Source of the DNA: CAZNPH01 sp964574985 | GTDB lineage: Bacteria > Bacteroidota > Bacteroidia > Bacteroidales > SM23-62 | Direction: 5' to 3' | Assembly: GCA_964574985.1 (NCBI GenBank) | Contig: CAZNPH010000005.1 | Coordinates: 1 to 64,000, forward strand | Length of the DNA: 64,000 nucleotides | Shown here: positions 61,885-64,000 of the stretch, piece after piece | How the letters are laid out: each line of letters begins with the position of its first letter | Position numbering within the stretch: the stretch's first letter is position 1 | Translations under genes and position numbers: made by a program | The notes under the pieces: generated by a model | Seen by the model: only the letters and a program-made list of their open reading frames with translations | Databases searched by the model: none | What the model was told of the DNA's origin: nothing

Positions 61885-64000
61885 ATGGAAAGCTACTACA
61901 TTCTGATTGTCGCCATCCTCTTTGTTTTTGCCATTTCAGACCTTATTGTCGGTGTATGTAACGATGCTGTAAATTTCCTGAATTCGGCCATTGGTTCCAG
62001 GGTAGCCCCCTTTAAGATCATTATGTTCATAGCTGCGCTCGGTATCCTTTTCGGGGCGACCTTTTCCAGCGGCATGATGGAGGTAGCCCGTAAAGGCATC
62101 TTCCATCCCGATCAATTCTACTTCAGCGAGATCATGATCATTTTTCTCGCTGTCATGATGACCGATATTCTGCTGCTGGATTTTTTCAATACATTCGCTC
62201 TGCCGACATCCACCACCGTTTCCATTGTTTTTGAGCTGCTCGGGGCAGCCGTGGCCATATCCGTGATCAAAATAGCCCATTCCCCGGATGATCTGACCAA
62301 CATGAGTGACTACATCAATACGGCCAATGCACTGGTCATCATACTGGGCATCCTTTTATCGGTGGTTATAGCTTTCACTTTCGGTGCCATCATCCAATAC
62401 CTGGTCAGGATTTTCTTTACATTCAGATACCACAATACATACCGGAGATTTTCATCCATCTGGGGGGGAATTGCCATCACCATCATCACCTATTTTATTC
62501 TGATCAAGGGGGCAAGGGGTTCATCCTTTCTCGGTCCGGCCGCCATTGAATGGATCGGTGATCATGTCCTGGACATCATACTGATCAGTTTGGCAGGATG
62601 GACGGTGATCCTGCAGGTCCTGATGTGGCTTTTTAAAACCAATATTCTGAAAGTCATTGTGCTTGTGGGCACATTTGCCCTGGCCATGGCCTTCGCAGGC
62701 AATGATCTTGTCAACTTTATAGGGGTTCCCCTTGCGGGCTTTGAGTCTTTCAAATTTTTTCAGGGAAGTGGGGTTGGCGATCCCGGACTGGTCACCATGG
62801 AATCCCTGAAAGGCCCCATCAAGACGCCAACCATTTTTCTTTTAATGGCCGGATTGATCATGGTAGGGACCCTGTGGAGATCCAGGAAAGCCCGTTCGGT
62901 TACTGCTACGGAGCTGGATCTCAGTCGCCAGGAAGAAGGATATGAAAGGTTCGAATCTTCCCTGCTGGCCAGGGTGCTGGTCAGGATTTCCATACAGATC
63001 AACAATTTCTTTCTCAGGATCCTTCCGGATTCAATTTTTCGTTTTATCAACAAAAGATTTGATCATGCGGGATACAGGGAGGGCAAAACGGAAAAAACTT
63101 CTTTTGACCTGGTCAGGGCATCCGTCAATCTGGTTGTGGCAAGCGCCCTGATCGCCTTCGGAACTTCCATGAAACTTCCCCTTTCCACCACCTATGTCAC
63201 CTTCACGGTCGCCATGGGCACTTCCCTTGCCGACAGGGCATGGGGCCGGGAAAGTGCCGTTTACAGAATTTCCGGGGTGGTAACGGTGATCGGGGGATGG
63301 TTCTTTACCGCCCTGTGTGCATTTACCGCATCTTTCCTTATGGCCTGGCTCATTCATGCAGGCGGACTCGTTGCCATCCTTCTGCTGCTGGCGTTTGCGA
63401 TATTCATCCTTGTCAAGTCTAATACGCTGCATAAGAAAAGGGATACGAAAAAGAAAGACGAGGAACGGGAGGATGAACCATCCGAAACGGAACTGACCGG
63501 CATGGATATCCTTTCCAGATGTTCGGCCAACGTAATTTCCATACTCGAAAAAGCGTCGGAGATCTATGACGGCATCATAGACCACTATATCCATGAACGG
63601 AGGAAAAAACTCAAAAAAGACATCAAAAAGTCCAAAAACCTGCAGAAAGAAACCTTCAGGGTCAGGAACAACATATACAAAACCATCTGCAAACTACAGG
63701 AAGACGCCATCGAGACCGGGCATTATTATGTGCAGGTCATCGATTACCTGAAAGAGACCGTAACAACCCTCAATTTCATAGCAGAACCTGTATTCAATCA
63801 CATCGACAACAACCATCCCCCTCTGATCAAGGACCAGATCAGGGACATCACAGAAATCAGAAAGGAAGTCAGCAGGTTTTATGAAAAAGTCATTGCCATA
63901 CAAAAAAAGGAAGCATTCAAGGATATTTCCGATGCCATGAAAATGCAGGGGGAGATCATCGAAAGCATCAACAAATACAAGAAGAAACAATTGAAAAGGA
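61885..64000 (+). CDS. Pit-family inorganic phosphate transporter with C-terminal PhoU-like region (partial)
   Basis: The frame starts at the ATG at 61885 and is still open at the window end (705 codons), so the 3' end is missing. The Pit signature appears twice: VGVCNDAVNFLNSAIGSRVAP near 22-42 and AFAGNDLVNFIGVPLAG near 270, with TSTTVSIVFELLGAAVA and LPLSTTYVTFTVAMGTSLADRAWG. About twelve transmembrane helices are followed, from about residue 510, by a charged cytoplasmic helical region (KKKDEEREDEPSE; RRKKLKKDIKKSKNLQKETFR) that looks PhoU-like and may regulate transport. Confidence 0.9.
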   Translation, partial: MESYYILIVAILFVFAISDLIVGVCNDAVNFLNSAIGSRVAPFKIIMFIAALGILFGATFSSGMMEVARKGIFHPDQFYFSEIMIIFLAVMMTDILLLDFFNTFALPTSTTVSIVFELLGAAVAISVIKIAHSPDDLTNMSDYINTANALVIILGILLSVVIAFTFGAIIQYLVRIFFTFRYHNTYRRFSSIWGGIAITIITYFILIKGARGSSFLGPAAIEWIGDHVLDIILISLAGWTVILQVLMWLFKTNILKVIVLVGTFALAMAFAGNDLVNFIGVPLAGFESFKFFQGSGVGDPGLVTMESLKGPIKTPTIFLLMAGLIMVGTLWRSRKARSVTATELDLSRQEEGYERFESSLLARVLVRISIQINNFFLRILPDSIFRFINKRFDHAGYREGKTEKTSFDLVRASVNLVVASALIAFGTSMKLPLSTTYVTFTVAMGTSLADRAWGRESAVYRISGVVTVIGGWFFTALCAFTASFLMAWLIHAGGLVAILLLLAFAIFILVKSNTLHKKRDTKKKDEEREDEPSETELTGMDILSRCSANVISILEKASEIYDGIIDHYIHERRKKLKKDIKKSKNLQKETFRVRNNIYKTICKLQEDAIETGHYYVQVIDYLKETVTTLNFIAEPVFNHIDNNHPPLIKDQIRDITEIRKEVSRFYEKVIAIQKKEAFKDISDAMKMQGEIIESINKYKKKQLKR

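Overview
This window looks like chromosomal DNA of an anaerobic or fermentative member of the Bacteroidota, probably Bacteroidales or a close relative. The evidence is a small DUF4295 gene directly after rpmB-rpmG, repeated -7 boxes of the Bacteroidota type (TAnnTTTG, several with TTTG 20-21 nt upstream), start codons preceded by A/T-rich sequence instead of Shine-Dalgarno motifs, a sigma/DUF4252 cluster, and a fused E1 alpha-beta 2-oxoacid dehydrogenase. No phage, integrase, transposase or CRISPR array is visible.

Layout. 0-3.2 kb: small membrane protein, exported ferredoxin-type aldo/keto reductase, exported acetolactate decarboxylase, and a decayed fragment of a DUF1680/GH127-like gene. 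3.2-8.7 kb: mnmE and sucD (divergent), fabG, a lipoprotein and an M48 protease. 8.7-18.5 kb: core block with tRNA-Thr, tRNA-Gly, cinA, rpmB-rpmG-DUF4295, ftsY, rimO, clpC and gyrA. 18.5-24.3 kb: TPR protein, DUF4143 ATPase, cold-shock protein, SDR, CHAD protein and a protein with a histone-H1-like tail. 24.3-30.6 kb: minus-strand run of E2, fused E1, flavodoxin, an ECF sigma remnant, a Tat-exported Gfo/Idh/MocA protein and an esterase. 30.7-34.4 kb: an unrecognised Rossmann-like protein, a class C beta-lactamase-like hydrolase and a CotH-like protein. 34.6-38.3 kb: three-gene biotin-dependent acyl-CoA carboxylase. 38.4-38.9 kb: a non-coding stretch with a consensus minus-strand promoter and strong nested hairpins. 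39.2-45.8 kb: msrB, SRAP protein, LON-domain protein, DoxX-porin-egtD, a partly broken sigma/DUF4252 cluster, and an SDR. 45.9-49.4 kb: tRNA-Lys, pyrD, an XRE regulator surrounded by five copies of a palindromic operator, and a dicarboxylate-type symporter. 49.5-58.5 kb: FAD/Fe-S oxidoreductase, then pta-hbd-ackA-ptb-buk plus an outer-membrane protein. 58.5-64 kb: nitrilase, a frameshifted unknown gene, a TPR protein, a shattered PhoB-type response regulator, and a Pit phosphate transporter cut by the window edge.

How the genes may work together. A branched-chain-type 2-oxoacid dehydrogenase (E1/E2), an acyl-CoA carboxylase, a 3-hydroxyacyl-CoA dehydrogenase and two acyl-phosphate/kinase pairs (Pta-AckA, Ptb-Buk) suggest ATP formation from acyl-CoA esters during amino-acid or sugar fermentation, with acetolactate decarboxylase adding an acetoin branch. 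This is inference; thiolase, crotonase and acyl-CoA dehydrogenase are not in the window.

The most notable patterns are: (1) erosion concentrated in regulatory genes (SigZ-like fragment, ECF sigma without region 4, PhoB-like pseudogene); (2) a roughly 100-bp sequence repeated directly upstream of fabG and the carboxyltransferase gene, with a shorter relative before ackA; (3) the candidate structured RNA at 38.4-38.9 kb; and (4) the operator array around the XRE gene.
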